A DNA stretch of 50,914 nucleotides from a bacterium (lineage in GTDB: Bacteria; Chloroflexota; Dormibacteria; Aeolococcales; Bog-877): contig JAKATL010000013.1 in assembly GCA_021827985.1 (NCBI GenBank), positions 1 to 50,914 of the forward strand, read 5' to 3'. A model generated the notes under the pieces. The model saw nothing but the letters and a program-made list of their open reading frames with translations, had not been told where the DNA came from and searched no databases. Shown here in pieces: positions 17,143 through 26,186 of the stretch. Numbering within the stretch: position 1 is the first letter of the stretch; the number at the start of each line of letters is the position of its first letter. The translations under genes and the position numbers were made by a program.

Positions 17143-17604
17143 GTGAGCGCATTGGCGGCCCGAGATCGCGGGGTGGAGGCGGTAGGCGCGGAGCTCGGGG
17201 AGCGGCTCCCGGGGATAGTCAGCCGGCTCTCGAGGGGGCTTCGCCAGGCGCACGACCCGATCGGCCTCAGACCGGGGGAGTTCCCGGTCCTCTCCTTCCT
17301 CCTGAAGCGGCCCGGCGCGACGGTCTCAGAGCTGGCCCAGGCCGAAGGGGTTCGAACGCCCTCGATGACCGCCCTCTTGGCGCAGATGGAGGCGGGGGGC
17401 CTCATCTCCAAGGCGGGCGACCAGTCCGACCGCCGGTGCGTGCGCGTGGGGCTTACGGCACGAGGCGAGGAGCTGGCCCGGGCCGCCATTGCCGCCCGGC
17501 AGGCATGGTTCGCGGCCCGGCTCGCCCGCCTCTCCAGGGCCCAGATCGTGGCCCTCGACCGGGCGATGGAGGCGCTGGAACGGCTCAGCGAGGTGGAGCT
17601 GTGA
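17143..17604 (+). CDS. MarR-family transcriptional regulator
   Basis: The 153-residue winged-helix protein has the MarR arrangement: dimerisation helices, recognition region ATVSELAQAEGVRTPSMTALL (about 60-80), wing with GGLISKAGDQSDRRCVRVGLTARG (the D-x-R-D/S-x-R wing pattern), and a C-terminal helix. MarR proteins repress a linked exporter and release DNA on ligand binding. The GTG start is leaderless. GTGA coupling to the MFS gene makes this a regulator-exporter pair. A nested dyad over the promoter supports autoregulation. Confidence 0.9.
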   Translation: MSALAARDRGVEAVGAELGERLPGIVSRLSRGLRQAHDPIGLRPGEFPVLSFLLKRPGATVSELAQAEGVRTPSMTALLAQMEAGGLISKAGDQSDRRCVRVGLTARGEELARAAIAARQAWFAARLARLSRAQIVALDRAMEALERLSEVEL

Positions 17605-18890
17605 TCCGCGCCCCCCTGGCCGTCACCCAGCGCACCTTCCAGGCGCTGTCGACGCGCAACTACCGGCTGTTCTTCGGGGGGCAGCTGGTCTCGGTGACCG
17701 GCAGCTGGCTGCAGTCCACGGCCCAGGCCTGGTTGATCCTGCAGCTCACCCACTCGGCCTTCATGCTCGGCCTGCTGGTCATGGTCCAGTTCCTGCCCAA
17801 CCTGCTCCTCCAGCCGTTGGGCGGCGTGATCGCCGACCGCTTCCCCAAGCGCCGAATGCTGATCGCCACCCAGAGCTCGTTCGCCCTGGTGGCCGGGGCC
17901 CTGGGGATCCTGGTGGGGCTGCACCAGGTGCAGACCTGGGAGGTGTTCCTGGTGGTGGCGGCCTTCGGGCTCATCAACGTGGTGGATGGGCCGACCAGAC
18001 AGGCGTTCGTCCCCGAGATGGTGGGCGGCGACCAGCTCCCCAACGCCGTCGCCCTCAACTCCACGGTGTTCAACGGGGCCCGCGTGGTCGGCCCCGCCGT
18101 GGGCGGGATCCTCATCGCCACGGTGGGGACGGCCCTCTGCTTCGATCTGAACGCCCTCTCCTATCTGGCGGTGATCGGAGCGCTCTGGCTGATGCGGTCC
18201 CGGGAGCTGCACCTGAGCCGCCGGCCCCGGTCGACCGAGGGTGCTCTGGCCCAGGTACGAGAGGGCGCCGCATTCGCGCGGCGCACCCCGGAGGTGCTGC
18301 TGGTGATCCTCCTCATGCTGGTGGTGGGGACCTTCTCCTACAACCTCTCGGTGATGGTCCCGGCGCTGGCTCGCAACGGCCTGCATGTGGGCGCCACCGG
18401 ATTCGGGCTGCTCTCGGCCTCCCTGGGTGTGGGGGCACTTCTGGGAGCGCTGGGGGTCGCCTACGCGGGCCGGGCGGCGGTCCCAGCGCTGCTGGCGGGC
18501 TGTGCCGTGTTCGGGATCTTCCTCGCCGGCGCGGGACAGATGGACGGCATCGTTCCGGCCATGGCCCTGCTGGCCGTGGCCGGGGCGGGCATGATCGTCT
18601 ACTCGGCGATGTCCAACAGCATCATCCAGCTGCACACCCCTGCCCACCTGCGCGGCCGGGTGATGGCGCTGTACCTCTGGGTCTTCCTGGGCACCACCCC
18701 CATCGGCAGCCCCCTGGCTGGCTGGGTGGAGCAGAACTTCGGCAGCCGGGCGACGCTGGCGATGGCGGGGTTGGTGGCCCTCTTGACCGCCGCCGTCGGC
18801 GCGGCCCTCTGGGCCCGTCGCCGGCCCCGCGGCGACTACTCCTCCTCGGCCGGCTCTCCGGGCAAGCTGGCGGACGTCCCCACGGCGTGA
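17601..18890 (+). CDS. MFS efflux transporter (EntS/MFS_3 type)
   Basis: The 429-residue protein begins at a GTG overlapping the MarR stop. It shows twelve hydrophobic segments and the MFS_3 signature: ALSTRNYRLFFGGQLVSVTG near the N-terminus, and the loop GGVIADRFPKRRML between helices 2 and 3. Members export siderophores, drugs or other small molecules by proton antiport. The linked MarR suggests induction by its substrate, which is unknown. The last 55 bp overlap the 3' end of fabI on the other strand. Confidence 0.88.
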   Translation: MIRAPLAVTQRTFQALSTRNYRLFFGGQLVSVTGSWLQSTAQAWLILQLTHSAFMLGLLVMVQFLPNLLLQPLGGVIADRFPKRRMLIATQSSFALVAGALGILVGLHQVQTWEVFLVVAAFGLINVVDGPTRQAFVPEMVGGDQLPNAVALNSTVFNGARVVGPAVGGILIATVGTALCFDLNALSYLAVIGALWLMRSRELHLSRRPRSTEGALAQVREGAAFARRTPEVLLVILLMLVVGTFSYNLSVMVPALARNGLHVGATGFGLLSASLGVGALLGALGVAYAGRAAVPALLAGCAVFGIFLAGAGQMDGIVPAMALLAVAGAGMIVYSAMSNSIIQLHTPAHLRGRVMALYLWVFLGTTPIGSPLAGWVEQNFGSRATLAMAGLVALLTAAVGAALWARRRPRGDYSSSAGSPGKLADVPTA

Positions 18891-19639
18891 TATCCGCCGT
18901 CCACGTGGACGATCTCTCCGGTGGTGGCGGTGAAGTAGTCAGAGAGCAAGGCGACCACGGCCTTGCCCACCGGGCCGGGGTCCCGGGCGTCCCACCCCAG
19001 CGGAGCCTGCCGCTCGAAGGCCCGGGGGAACTCTGAGAAGCCAGGTATGCCCTTGGCTGCCACCGTATAGGTGGGGCCGGCGGAAACGGCGTTGACGCGG
19101 ACGCGGCGGGGTCCCAGGTACTGGGCTAGGTAGCGGACCACGGACTCCAGAGCCGCCTTGGAAACCCCCATCCAGTCGTAGCCGGGCCAGGCCTGGGTGG
19201 CGTCAAAGTCCAGGGTCACGACGGAGGCTCCGCTGGGGTTGAGCAACGGCAACAGGGAGACCACCAGCTGGCGTAGGGAATATGCCGAGATGCGCAGCGC
19301 CATTGCCGCCGACTCCCAGGGGGTGTCCAGGAAGGCTCCGCCCAGGGCATCCGCGGGAGCGAATGCCACCCCGTGGACGATCCCATCCAGCCACCACTTC
19401 CGCCTCGCCAGCTCCAGGGCCAGGCGCTCGAAATCCGCGTCCAGGGAGACGTCCAGCTCCAGCACCTCGGGCACCGGATCGAGACGCTGGGCGCTCCGCT
19501 CGGTGAGCCGCATCGGCCTCCCGAAGGAGGTGAGAATCACCTCGGCCCCGTCCTCCTGCGCCTGCCGGGCGACGGCGAAAGGCAGGGAGGCTGGGGTGAG
19601 GACCCCGGTGACCAGGATCCGCTTGCCTTGGAGCAGCAT
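18836..19639 (-). CDS. fabI: Enoyl-[acyl-carrier-protein] reductase (NADH), FabI/InhA type
   Basis: This 267-residue short-chain dehydrogenase reduces enoyl-ACP in fatty-acid elongation. It has the FabI-type nucleotide loop ILVTGVLTPASLPFAVARQ instead of the usual GxxxGxG, the LELDVS block, DGIVHGVAFAP (about 85-95), and catalytic Tyr-x6-Lys in YDWMGVSK (about 155-162). The C-terminal TGEIVHVDGGYHAVG is standard. ATG 19639 is selected because MLLQGKRILVTG is the family N-terminus and a TAACCT -10 box lies 8 nt upstream. It is divergent from the LCP gene. Confidence 0.93.
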   Translation of the reverse strand: MLLQGKRILVTGVLTPASLPFAVARQAQEDGAEVILTSFGRPMRLTERSAQRLDPVPEVLELDVSLDADFERLALELARRKWWLDGIVHGVAFAPADALGGAFLDTPWESAAMALRISAYSLRQLVVSLLPLLNPSGASVVTLDFDATQAWPGYDWMGVSKAALESVVRYLAQYLGPRRVRVNAVSAGPTYTVAAKGIPGFSEFPRAFERQAPLGWDARDPGPVGKAVVALLSDYFTATTGEIVHVDGGYHAVGTSASLPGEPAEEE

Positions 19640-19647
19640 CGGGCCGT

Positions 19648-19653
19648 AGGTTA
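19648..19653 (-). promoter_or_regulatory. -10 box of fabI
   Basis: TAACCT on the reverse strand lies 8 nt before ATG 19639. A short-leader or leaderless message is likely. Confidence 0.3.
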
Positions 19654-19701
19654 ACGGCTTGGGGGCGGAGTTGGCTGGCGAGGCTCGCCGCCGGGGTCGG
19701 C

Positions 19702-19707
19702 TACAAT
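19702..19707 (+). promoter_or_regulatory. -10 box of the LCP gene
   Basis: TACAAT (5 of 6 consensus) ends 8 nt before the ATG at 19716 and favours that start over an in-frame upstream ATG at 19659. Confidence 0.4.
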
Positions 19708-19715
19708 CCCCCCAC

Positions 19716-20753
19716 ATGGCCGCCGGGACCAGGCCTAGGCGCCGCCGCGCCGGGCTCTCGACCCACCGATCGTCCTTCTCATGGGGCCGGCACCCAGCCC
19801 TGCTGGCGTTCCTCCTCCTCATCGGCTTCGGCGTGTCCGGGGTGAGCGGGGCGGTCGCCTACTTCCTGCCGGCGGTGACCACCGCGCTCCATGTCACCGG
19901 CCAGAAGACGACTGGGCACCAGGGCAAGGCGACCCACCCGGGTGCCACTGTCACCCCTCCCCCCCCAGGCCAGCCCTTCACGGTCCTGCTGCTGGGGTCC
20001 GACAACGACACCAAGTTCTCGCCCAGCAGCGTTCTCACCCAGACCATGATCCTGGTGCGGGTCGACCCCGCCACGCACCACGCGGTGATGCTGTCCATCC
20101 CCCGGGACCTCTGGGTGCCCCTCTCCACCGGCGGCAGCGCCAAGATCGACGCTGCCTATGCTTACGGTGGGGCGGCGGCGGCGATCCAGACGGTGGAGAA
20201 CAACTTCAACGTCACCGTCAACTACTGGGCGTGGATCGGCCTCGGGGGGCTGGTGAGCCTGGTGAACCAGCTGGGCGGGGTGGACGTCCTCGCCCAGATG
20301 CCCATCCTGGATGTCCAGTACCCGTATGACCTCACCGGCAGCAACCCGTACGCCAACCAGCGTATCGCCATCCTCCCCGGCCCCCAGCGGCTGGACGGGG
20401 TAAACGCCCTCACCTATGTGCGCTCCCGCCACGGCGACATCCTCGAAGACATCGCCCGGGGCCAGAAGCAGCAGCAGCTGCTGGTGGACATCAAGGACAC
20501 CGCCAAGCTGATGAACCTCGCCGACATCCCCCGGATCGCCAGCAGCCTGGCCGGTGAGGTCCGCACCAACCTCAGCCTCACCCAGATCAGCTCGGTGACC
20601 GCGCTGGCCCACGACTTCAGCAACGGGGACGTCACCCAGATCGTGATGCTGAGCAACGACTACAGCAGCCGGACCATCAATGGAGAGTCCGCCTTGGTCC
20701 CCAAGTGGCCAGCGATCAACTCCCTGATCGCCCAGAACTTCCCCCCCGGATGA
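19716..20753 (+). CDS. LytR-CpsA-Psr (LCP) family protein
   Basis: LCP proteins transfer undecaprenyl-linked glycopolymers onto peptidoglycan. The 345 residues have a basic N-terminus, one transmembrane segment (about 28-52), and the extracellular LCP domain with FTVLLLGSDND, MILVRVDPATHHAVMLSIPRDLWV, KIDAAYAYGG, the GLGGLVSLVNQLGGVDV block and YVRSRHGDILEDIARGQKQQQL. These are the lipid-phosphate-binding Arg/Asp motifs. Its stop overlaps the next gene as ATGA. It points to a secondary wall polymer in this organism. Confidence 0.92.
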   Translation: MAAGTRPRRRRAGLSTHRSSFSWGRHPALLAFLLLIGFGVSGVSGAVAYFLPAVTTALHVTGQKTTGHQGKATHPGATVTPPPPGQPFTVLLLGSDNDTKFSPSSVLTQTMILVRVDPATHHAVMLSIPRDLWVPLSTGGSAKIDAAYAYGGAAAAIQTVENNFNVTVNYWAWIGLGGLVSLVNQLGGVDVLAQMPILDVQYPYDLTGSNPYANQRIAILPGPQRLDGVNALTYVRSRHGDILEDIARGQKQQQLLVDIKDTAKLMNLADIPRIASSLAGEVRTNLSLTQISSVTALAHDFSNGDVTQIVMLSNDYSSRTINGESALVPKWPAINSLIAQNFPPG

Positions 20754-21778
20754 GTTCCCGGCAGTTTCTCGCCAGCCTGGCCACCGTGGCTCTCATGGCC
20801 CTCTTCGGATACGGGGTCTGGGCGGTCCTGGGGACGCTGCAGAGCAAGGCCAACCACGCCGTCGACCCAGTCCAGTCCCAGGCCCTCCTGGCCCTCCCCG
20901 GGACCATCTACCTCGCCCAGGGCGGCTCGCTGTACAGCCTCCAGGGGCTGCACTTCACGCGGCTCGGCACCCCGCCGGGAGACTGGGTGCAGGTGGCTCC
21001 CGCCACCGGCGGGGACCTGCTGGCCGTGGACAAGGGCAACGGCTACAGCAACCTCTACCTCCTGAGCCCGGGCGGCCAGGTGATCCGCACCCTGCTCCAG
21101 GAGAGCTCCTCCCACTACTTCGACAACCACTTCGTCTACTACCCCCGGGTGAGCCCCAATGGGCAGAGCCTCTTCTACGCCTGGAACTGGATCGACCCCT
21201 ACGCCAACTACAACGTCGACTTCGAGATCCTCTCCGCTCCCCTCTCCAATCCAGGGGCGGGCCCCACGGTCTGGAGCCTCTCGAACCTCTACTACCAGGG
21301 AGGGGACGTGGAGCCGCTCCCGCTGGCCAACGGCTCGCTCATCTACGTCAAGTACGCCACCAACACCAGCAGCGGGGCCGTGTACTCGCAGCTGGCCTAC
21401 GTCACCTCACCCGGAGCCGAGCCCCAGTACCTCACCACCCCGGCGCAGAACTGCAGCGAGCCCGCCCTCAACCCTCAGGGCACCGAGATCGCCATGATCT
21501 GCTCCAGCAATCAGCTCCAGACCTCCACCCTCGACGTTGCCAGCTGGAACGGCAGCACGCTCGGGCCTCTGGTGCAGCTCTCGCCCGGCCCGATGGCGGC
21601 CATGCCCACATGGGCACCGAACGGCCAGAGCCTGGTCTTCCTGAACGTCCCGGCGCGGGCCCTCCCCTTCCAGCTCTACTGGGTCCCCAAGGCCGGGAGC
21701 CCCAAGCCGGGAGCACCGCAGCAGGTGACCCAGGACCTCTCCCTGACGGCGACCTCGGGCCCGGTCTGGTACCCGTGA
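20750..21778 (+). CDS. Membrane-anchored TolB/WD-like beta-propeller protein
   Basis: A 342-residue protein with an N-terminal transmembrane anchor (about 8-28) and an extracytoplasmic domain of repeated beta-propeller units. Visible blades include YYPRVSPNGQSLFYAW, PALNPQGTEIAMIC and PTWAPNGQSLVFLN, the P-x-W/L-S/N-P-x-G-x-x-L/I pattern of TolB/PD40 repeats. There is no enzyme motif. The ATGA overlap with the LCP gene suggests a partner in the same envelope process. The exact role is unknown. Confidence 0.75.
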   Translation: MSSRQFLASLATVALMALFGYGVWAVLGTLQSKANHAVDPVQSQALLALPGTIYLAQGGSLYSLQGLHFTRLGTPPGDWVQVAPATGGDLLAVDKGNGYSNLYLLSPGGQVIRTLLQESSSHYFDNHFVYYPRVSPNGQSLFYAWNWIDPYANYNVDFEILSAPLSNPGAGPTVWSLSNLYYQGGDVEPLPLANGSLIYVKYATNTSSGAVYSQLAYVTSPGAEPQYLTTPAQNCSEPALNPQGTEIAMICSSNQLQTSTLDVASWNGSTLGPLVQLSPGPMAAMPTWAPNGQSLVFLNVPARALPFQLYWVPKAGSPKPGAPQQVTQDLSLTATSGPVWYP

Positions 21779-21935
21779 CCTCGGCGGGGGCCGCCCGATA
21801 GCCCGAGCTGGCTGGGGACGCATCCCCCAACCTTGGCCAGGACCACCCAGCGCCGGCTCCGGTCACTCGCTGACGGCAAAGCGTGGTGGCTAGCCAGGGT
21901 GACGTCCGCGACGGAGGCTGAATGGGCGTGGAGGG

Positions 21936-21980
21936 TGCGCTGGGTCCTGCGGGTCGCTCGCACCCGCGGGACCCAGCGCA
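21936..21980. terminator. Long hairpin between convergent genes
   Basis: A 19-bp stem (arms 21936-21954 and 21962-21980, one G-U pair) with a 7-nt loop lies between the propeller gene and the convergent GH63 gene. Neither strand has a T-tract, so it may stop transcription from both sides without one, as reported in some G+C-rich bacteria. Apart from it, the 221-bp gap shows a smaller GGGGA-CGCA-TCCCC hairpin near 21817 and no gene. Confidence 0.55.
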
Positions 21981-21999
21981 TCGGCTCGACCTCTTCCGA

Positions 22000-24624
22000 C
22001 TAGTTCGCCCCGGCGGGGTTTTCGGGGACTCGCGGCGGCTGCCAGGGCCGTCCCAGCTCATCCACCAGAAGCGCGATAAGTGCCGTCCACCCGGTCTGAT
22101 GCGAGGCCCCCTGGCCGCTCCCGTCCTCAGCGTGGAAGTACTCGTGGAAGAGCAGGCAGTCACGCCAAGTGGGATCCTCCTGGAACTTCGCGTACCGACC
22201 GAACACCGGACGCCGCCCGTCCGCACCGCGGCGCAGCAGCGCGACCGTGCGTCGGGCCAGCTGGTCAGCCACCTCGGTCAGGTTCAGGGACGAGCCACCA
22301 GGTGCGGGGAACTCGTGGGTGAAGCCAGGCCCGAGTCCGACCCCGAGGAGCCGCAGGGCCTGAATCAGCAGATACCCCGTGGGCAGCCAGATCGGCCCCC
22401 GCCAGTTGGAGTTGCCGCCCATGATCCGCTCGTCGGCGGCGCCCGGTTCGTACCGGACCGGCGGCATCTCGGGCACCAGCTGGGACTGGAAGGGCTCCTG
22501 CTCGTGTGCCTTGGACAGAGACCGCAGCCCGAAGTCCGAGAGAAACTCCGTCGGGCTCAGGAGCCGGTCCAAGAGTCGGTGCAGCCTCTCTGGGCCGAGC
22601 AGAGAGAGGACCGCATAGGGGTCGTCCCCGGCTGCCCGGTAATGGAAGGCGCGCTGCTGCTGGTTGGCCGCCAGCTGCCGCGCCAGGCGGGGCAGGCGGT
22701 CCAGGGTGTGCTGGTGCACCACCTCGGTGGCCGCCAATGGCAGCAGGCCCACCAGACTGCGCACCCGCAGCACCTCGCTGCGCCCGTCGGCCAGCCGGAG
22801 ACGGTCGTAGTAGAAGCCTTCGGTCTCGTCCCAGAGCCCGGGCTGGCCGTCATCACCGTTGAGCGCCTGGGCGATATGGGCGAAATGGTTGAAGAAGCGG
22901 ATGGCCATGTCCTCGTACTGCGGCTCCTCCACCGCCAGCTCTGCGGCGATGCGGAACATCTTCACCGCGAACATCCCCACCCAGGCGGTGGCGTCCGCCT
23001 CCCAGATCTCGGCCCCCGAGGGGAGGTGGCTGCGGTCCACCGCGGAGATGTTGTCCAGCCCCAGAAACCCGCCGGCAAAGATGTCGTGGGCGCTCACGTC
23101 GCGGCGGTTCACCCACCAGCCGTAGTTGAACAGCAGGGCCAGGAAGGCCCGCTCCAGGAACTCCCGGTCCGGCTGGCCGGTGCGGTTGCGCTCGCGGACG
23201 TAAATCTGCCAGACGGCGGCGGCATGCACCGGTGGGTTGGAGTCCGAAAAGCTCCACTCGTAGGCGGGGAGCTGCCCATCCTCCCGGGTGTAATCGGGCC
23301 GCAGCAGCAGCATCACCTGGCTCTTGGCCAACTCGGGATCGTATGGCTGCAGGGCCAGGGCATGGAAGGCCAGGTCCCACGAGGCGAACCAGGGGTACTC
23401 CCAGCTGTCCGGCATCACGATCACGTCCGCCGCCCTGAGCCCCCGCCAGCCGGCATTCCTGCCAGAAAGCCGCGACGCCGGAGGTGGAGGCTCGGTGGGG
23501 TCGCCGTCCAGCCAGCGGCCGACGTCGTACTCGTAGTACTGCTGCGTCCAGATCAGCCCGGCCAACCCCTGGCGGAGGATCAGCCGATCGTCGTCGTCGC
23601 AGGCCCCGGGGGAAGAGCGCAGGTGGTAGGCGACAGCGGCAGCGCGCTGGCGCTCGCACACCGAATCCACCAACGTGGGCGACAGCCCCTCCCGATCTCC
23701 CCAGACCCAGCGCACCACCCGGCTCTCCCCCGCCCCGAGCTCGAGGAGGAACTGGGCGGCGGCCCGGGTGCCCTGCCCGGCGGGATTGCACAGGCTGGGG
23801 TCCTGGCGCACCACCGCATCGCCTATGGCCCCCTTGGGGTACCGCGTTGTGCCCGGAGCCCCGAAGAGCTGGGCCATGTCGGTCTCGTTGTCACAGAAGA
23901 GGAAGGTCGCTCCCGGGTCGACCGCCAGCCGGTAGCCGGGGAAGTCCGGATGATCAAGAGCGACCACCCCATCCCGCAGGGAAAGTCGCGGTTGGGACTG
24001 CCCGGACCATGTCCAGGTATTGCGCAGCCACACCTGGGAGAGCAGGTGGAGCGGCGCCGGCGCGGAGCTGCGGTTGGTTACCGTAACTCGACAGCAGACG
24101 ACCGTGGGAGAGTCCTTCGCGTATTCGACCTGGACGTCGAAGTACCGGCCGTCCTCGAAGAAGCCAAGATCCAGCAGCTTGAGTTCGGGGCCCGGCGCCC
24201 GATTGCGCTCCCGGAGCTCCTGATAAGGGAAGGCGGCCATCGGATAGCGGTAGACGGCGGCGAGGTAGCTGGAGTCCGGCAGGGCGTCCAGGTAGTGCCA
24301 GTACTCCTTGACGTCCTCACCGTGGTTGCCCTCGGCGTTGGTGAGCCCGAACAGCCTCTCCTTCAGGATCTCGTCGGCCCCGTTCCAGAGTCCCAGCCCG
24401 AGGCACACCAGCTGCCGGCGGTCGGAGATCCCCAGCAGCCCGTCCTCCCCCCATCGGTAGGCCCTCAGTCGGCTGTGCTCGAAGGGGACATAGGCCCAGG
24501 CATCCCCGTCGGCGCTGTAATCCTCCCGGACCGTGCCCCACTGGCGGAGGGAGAGGAAGGGTCCCCAAAGCCTTTCGGGACCCTCGGGCGGTCCGTCGCG
24601 GGACTCACGGGAGGGTGCGGGCAC
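22000..24624 (-). CDS. Glycoside hydrolase family 63 (glucosidase-like)
   Basis: The 874-residue protein has the GH63 layout: an N-terminal beta domain (residues 1-300, with RAYRWGEDGLLGISD and NGADEILKERLFGL) and a C-terminal (alpha/alpha)6 barrel. Diagnostic stretches are DSWEYPWFASWDLAFH (catalytic acid region, about 425-440), NSNWRGPIWLPTGYLLIQAL, and LLFHEYFHAEDG followed by GASHQTGWTALIAL (catalytic base region, about 830-860). GH63 includes processing alpha-glucosidases and bacterial enzymes acting on mannosyl- or glucosylglycerate and oligosaccharides; which applies here cannot be told. No signal peptide, so probably cytoplasmic. A GACAAT box 6 nt before the GTG suggests its own leaderless promoter inside the end of the ferredoxin gene region. 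Confidence 0.88.
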   Translation of the reverse strand: MPAPSRESRDGPPEGPERLWGPFLSLRQWGTVREDYSADGDAWAYVPFEHSRLRAYRWGEDGLLGISDRRQLVCLGLGLWNGADEILKERLFGLTNAEGNHGEDVKEYWHYLDALPDSSYLAAVYRYPMAAFPYQELRERNRAPGPELKLLDLGFFEDGRYFDVQVEYAKDSPTVVCCRVTVTNRSSAPAPLHLLSQVWLRNTWTWSGQSQPRLSLRDGVVALDHPDFPGYRLAVDPGATFLFCDNETDMAQLFGAPGTTRYPKGAIGDAVVRQDPSLCNPAGQGTRAAAQFLLELGAGESRVVRWVWGDREGLSPTLVDSVCERQRAAAVAYHLRSSPGACDDDDRLILRQGLAGLIWTQQYYEYDVGRWLDGDPTEPPPPASRLSGRNAGWRGLRAADVIVMPDSWEYPWFASWDLAFHALALQPYDPELAKSQVMLLLRPDYTREDGQLPAYEWSFSDSNPPVHAAAVWQIYVRERNRTGQPDREFLERAFLALLFNYGWWVNRRDVSAHDIFAGGFLGLDNISAVDRSHLPSGAEIWEADATAWVGMFAVKMFRIAAELAVEEPQYEDMAIRFFNHFAHIAQALNGDDGQPGLWDETEGFYYDRLRLADGRSEVLRVRSLVGLLPLAATEVVHQHTLDRLPRLARQLAANQQQRAFHYRAAGDDPYAVLSLLGPERLHRLLDRLLSPTEFLSDFGLRSLSKAHEQEPFQSQLVPEMPPVRYEPGAADERIMGGNSNWRGPIWLPTGYLLIQALRLLGVGLGPGFTHEFPAPGGSSLNLTEVADQLARRTVALLRRGADGRRPVFGRYAKFQEDPTWRDCLLFHEYFHAEDGSGQGASHQTGWTALIALLVDELGRPWQPPRVPENPAGAN

Positions 24625-24630
24625 CTTGGG

Positions 24631-24636
24631 ATTGTC
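24631..24636 (-). promoter_or_regulatory. -10 box of the GH63 gene, leaderless
   Basis: GACAAT on the reverse strand ends 6 nt before GTG 24624 and lies directly after the ferredoxin stop. Confidence 0.4.
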
Positions 24637-24891
24637 TCAGCCGGGGGAAGCACCGGGTCTGAGCTGATCCCGGCGCGCCCTCCGGCTCGGGTTCCCGTCC
24701 AAGATGAGGGCCAGCGCCGGGCAGGTACCGACGGTGCGGCGAGTCAATCGAGCCAGGTGGCGCGGCACCGGGTCAGGAGAGATCATCGGATAGCCGAAGT
24801 CGTCCAGGGTGATCAGCTCGGGGAGCATCTCCGCACAGAGCCGGTGGCCCACGCAGATGGTGGGATCCACGTGCAGGTAGCGGCCGCTCAC
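24637..24891 (-). CDS. Single-cluster ferredoxin, [3Fe-4S]-like
   Basis: An 84-residue protein with VDPTICVGHRLCAEMLPELI and, later, VGTCPALAL. Three Cys in a C-x5-C...C-P arrangement match the actinobacterial-type monocluster ferredoxins that carry a [3Fe-4S] cluster. The Arg-rich C-terminus (SRRARRDQLRPGASPG) is unusual. The start overlaps the NuoF-like gene stop, so it is the likely electron partner of that protein. Confidence 0.85.
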   Translation of the reverse strand: MSGRYLHVDPTICVGHRLCAEMLPELITLDDFGYPMISPDPVPRHLARLTRRTVGTCPALALILDGNPSRRARRDQLRPGASPG

Positions 24892-26186
24892 CGCTGATCC
24901 GGGCCGGGGGGCAGCGGCAGCGCCGACTGCCGGTGGCCACTACAGGCTCCCGAACGGTGGCGCCGCAGCTCGTCGGGGAAGGCACTCGCCGCCGATCGGG
25001 CAAGATTCACCGCCCCGTCCGGGTGCCGGCAGGCGCCCCTGCCCTCGATCTGGTCGCCCCACCGCTCCAGCTGGTCCAGCGCTGCCTCCGACCCGGTGCT
25101 GGCCACCTCGTTCAGGGCTGACGCCATCGCCGGAAGACCGAACGCGCACGGCCCGCACTGACGGGCTCCCTGGGCCGCCAGCCAGGCCAGGATCCGCCCG
25201 GACTCCCGAAGCCCGCAGGTGCCCTGGGGAAGGAGGTGGAGGACTCCGGCCCCAGGAGTCGCCCCGGCCGGGCGAAGGCTGCTCCGGGAGAGAGCGAGGC
25301 CCTGGACCTCCGGGGCTCGCAGCCAGGAGCCGAAGTAGCCGCCCACCAGCAGCGCGACCGCCCCGGGTTGGGCCCCCGCCACGTAGAGGACTTCGGGAAG
25401 CGGGGTACCGATGGGAACCTCGTAGACACCGGGCGCCTCCACCGCCCCGCTGAGGGTCACGAGCATGGTGCCAGGCTCGTCGGCGACCCCTGCCCCCCGG
25501 AACCACTCCGGGCCAAGCCGAACCACCAGGCCCAGGTGGGCCAGGGTCTCGACGTTCTGCACCAGAGTCGGCAGCCCCCGCCAGCCCCGGTCGACCACCC
25601 GGGGGGGCTGGTACCGGGGAACGGCCCGGCCACCCTCCAGCCAGCGGATCAAAGCGGACTCCTCACCGCCCACGAAGTTCGCCGGCCCGCGCACCACCTC
25701 CACCGGGATGGACACGTCCAGGCGTTCCCGGAGAGCGGCCTCCACCGCCGCCATCGCCGGTGCTGAGTGGGCTACCAGGAAGGCCTGCTGAGCGCCGAGG
25801 ATCCGGGTGGCCACCAGCAGCCCATCGAGGACCAGGTGGGGCCGGAAGCGGAGCAGGAGGTCATCCTTGCCGGCTGCCGGTTCGGTCTCCGAACCGTTCA
25901 CCACCACCACCGATCTGGGGCCGTGGCGGCGCACCGCGGACAGCTTGTCGGCCGTCGGGAAGCCGCCACCTCCACGCCCCCGTAGACCCGAGCGCCGCAC
26001 CCGCTCCACGAGCTGGTGCGCCCCCGCCCTTCCCGTCCAGTCTGTGATGCCTCCCCCCAGCCTGCGCACGTGATCGGCCAGCGGTTCAGGTCCACCCAGC
26101 TTGGGCCCGGCCAGGAGGCGCTGGTTCCAGGGACCGCTTCGGGGCACACGGAGTTCCCCCGGCGCGGCCGTGGCGACAAGGCTCAC
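24888..26186 (-). CDS. NuoF-like NADH:acceptor oxidoreductase subunit
   Basis: The 432-residue protein resembles the 51-kDa FMN/NADH subunit of complex I. Seen are the glycine-rich FMN/NADH loop SGLRGRGGGGFPTADKL (about 66-82), VVNGSETEPAAGKDDLLL, FVGGEESALIRWLEGGRAVPRYQPPR, an SLBB-type segment (about 240-290) and a C-terminal Cys set (CGPC, GAC, GAC) able to bind a 4Fe-4S cluster. It is a stand-alone NuoF without NuoE/NuoG. Flanked by a ferredoxin and a ferric-reductase-like cytochrome, it probably moves electrons between NAD(P)H or ferredoxin and the membrane protein. Starts with GTG in a 4-nt overlap. Confidence 0.85.
   Translation of the reverse strand: MSLVATAAPGELRVPRSGPWNQRLLAGPKLGGPEPLADHVRRLGGGITDWTGRAGAHQLVERVRRSGLRGRGGGGFPTADKLSAVRRHGPRSVVVVNGSETEPAAGKDDLLLRFRPHLVLDGLLVATRILGAQQAFLVAHSAPAMAAVEAALRERLDVSIPVEVVRGPANFVGGEESALIRWLEGGRAVPRYQPPRVVDRGWRGLPTLVQNVETLAHLGLVVRLGPEWFRGAGVADEPGTMLVTLSGAVEAPGVYEVPIGTPLPEVLYVAGAQPGAVALLVGGYFGSWLRAPEVQGLALSRSSLRPAGATPGAGVLHLLPQGTCGLRESGRILAWLAAQGARQCGPCAFGLPAMASALNEVASTGSEAALDQLERWGDQIEGRGACRHPDGAVNLARSAASAFPDELRRHRSGACSGHRQSALPLPPGPDQR

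Noticed and set aside
21922..24897. A 991-codon open frame on the + strand
   Set aside because: It is antisense to the GH63 and ferredoxin genes, which have strong family motifs. Long antisense frames are expected at this G+C content, and its Gly/Glu/Pro/His-rich product resembles nothing.
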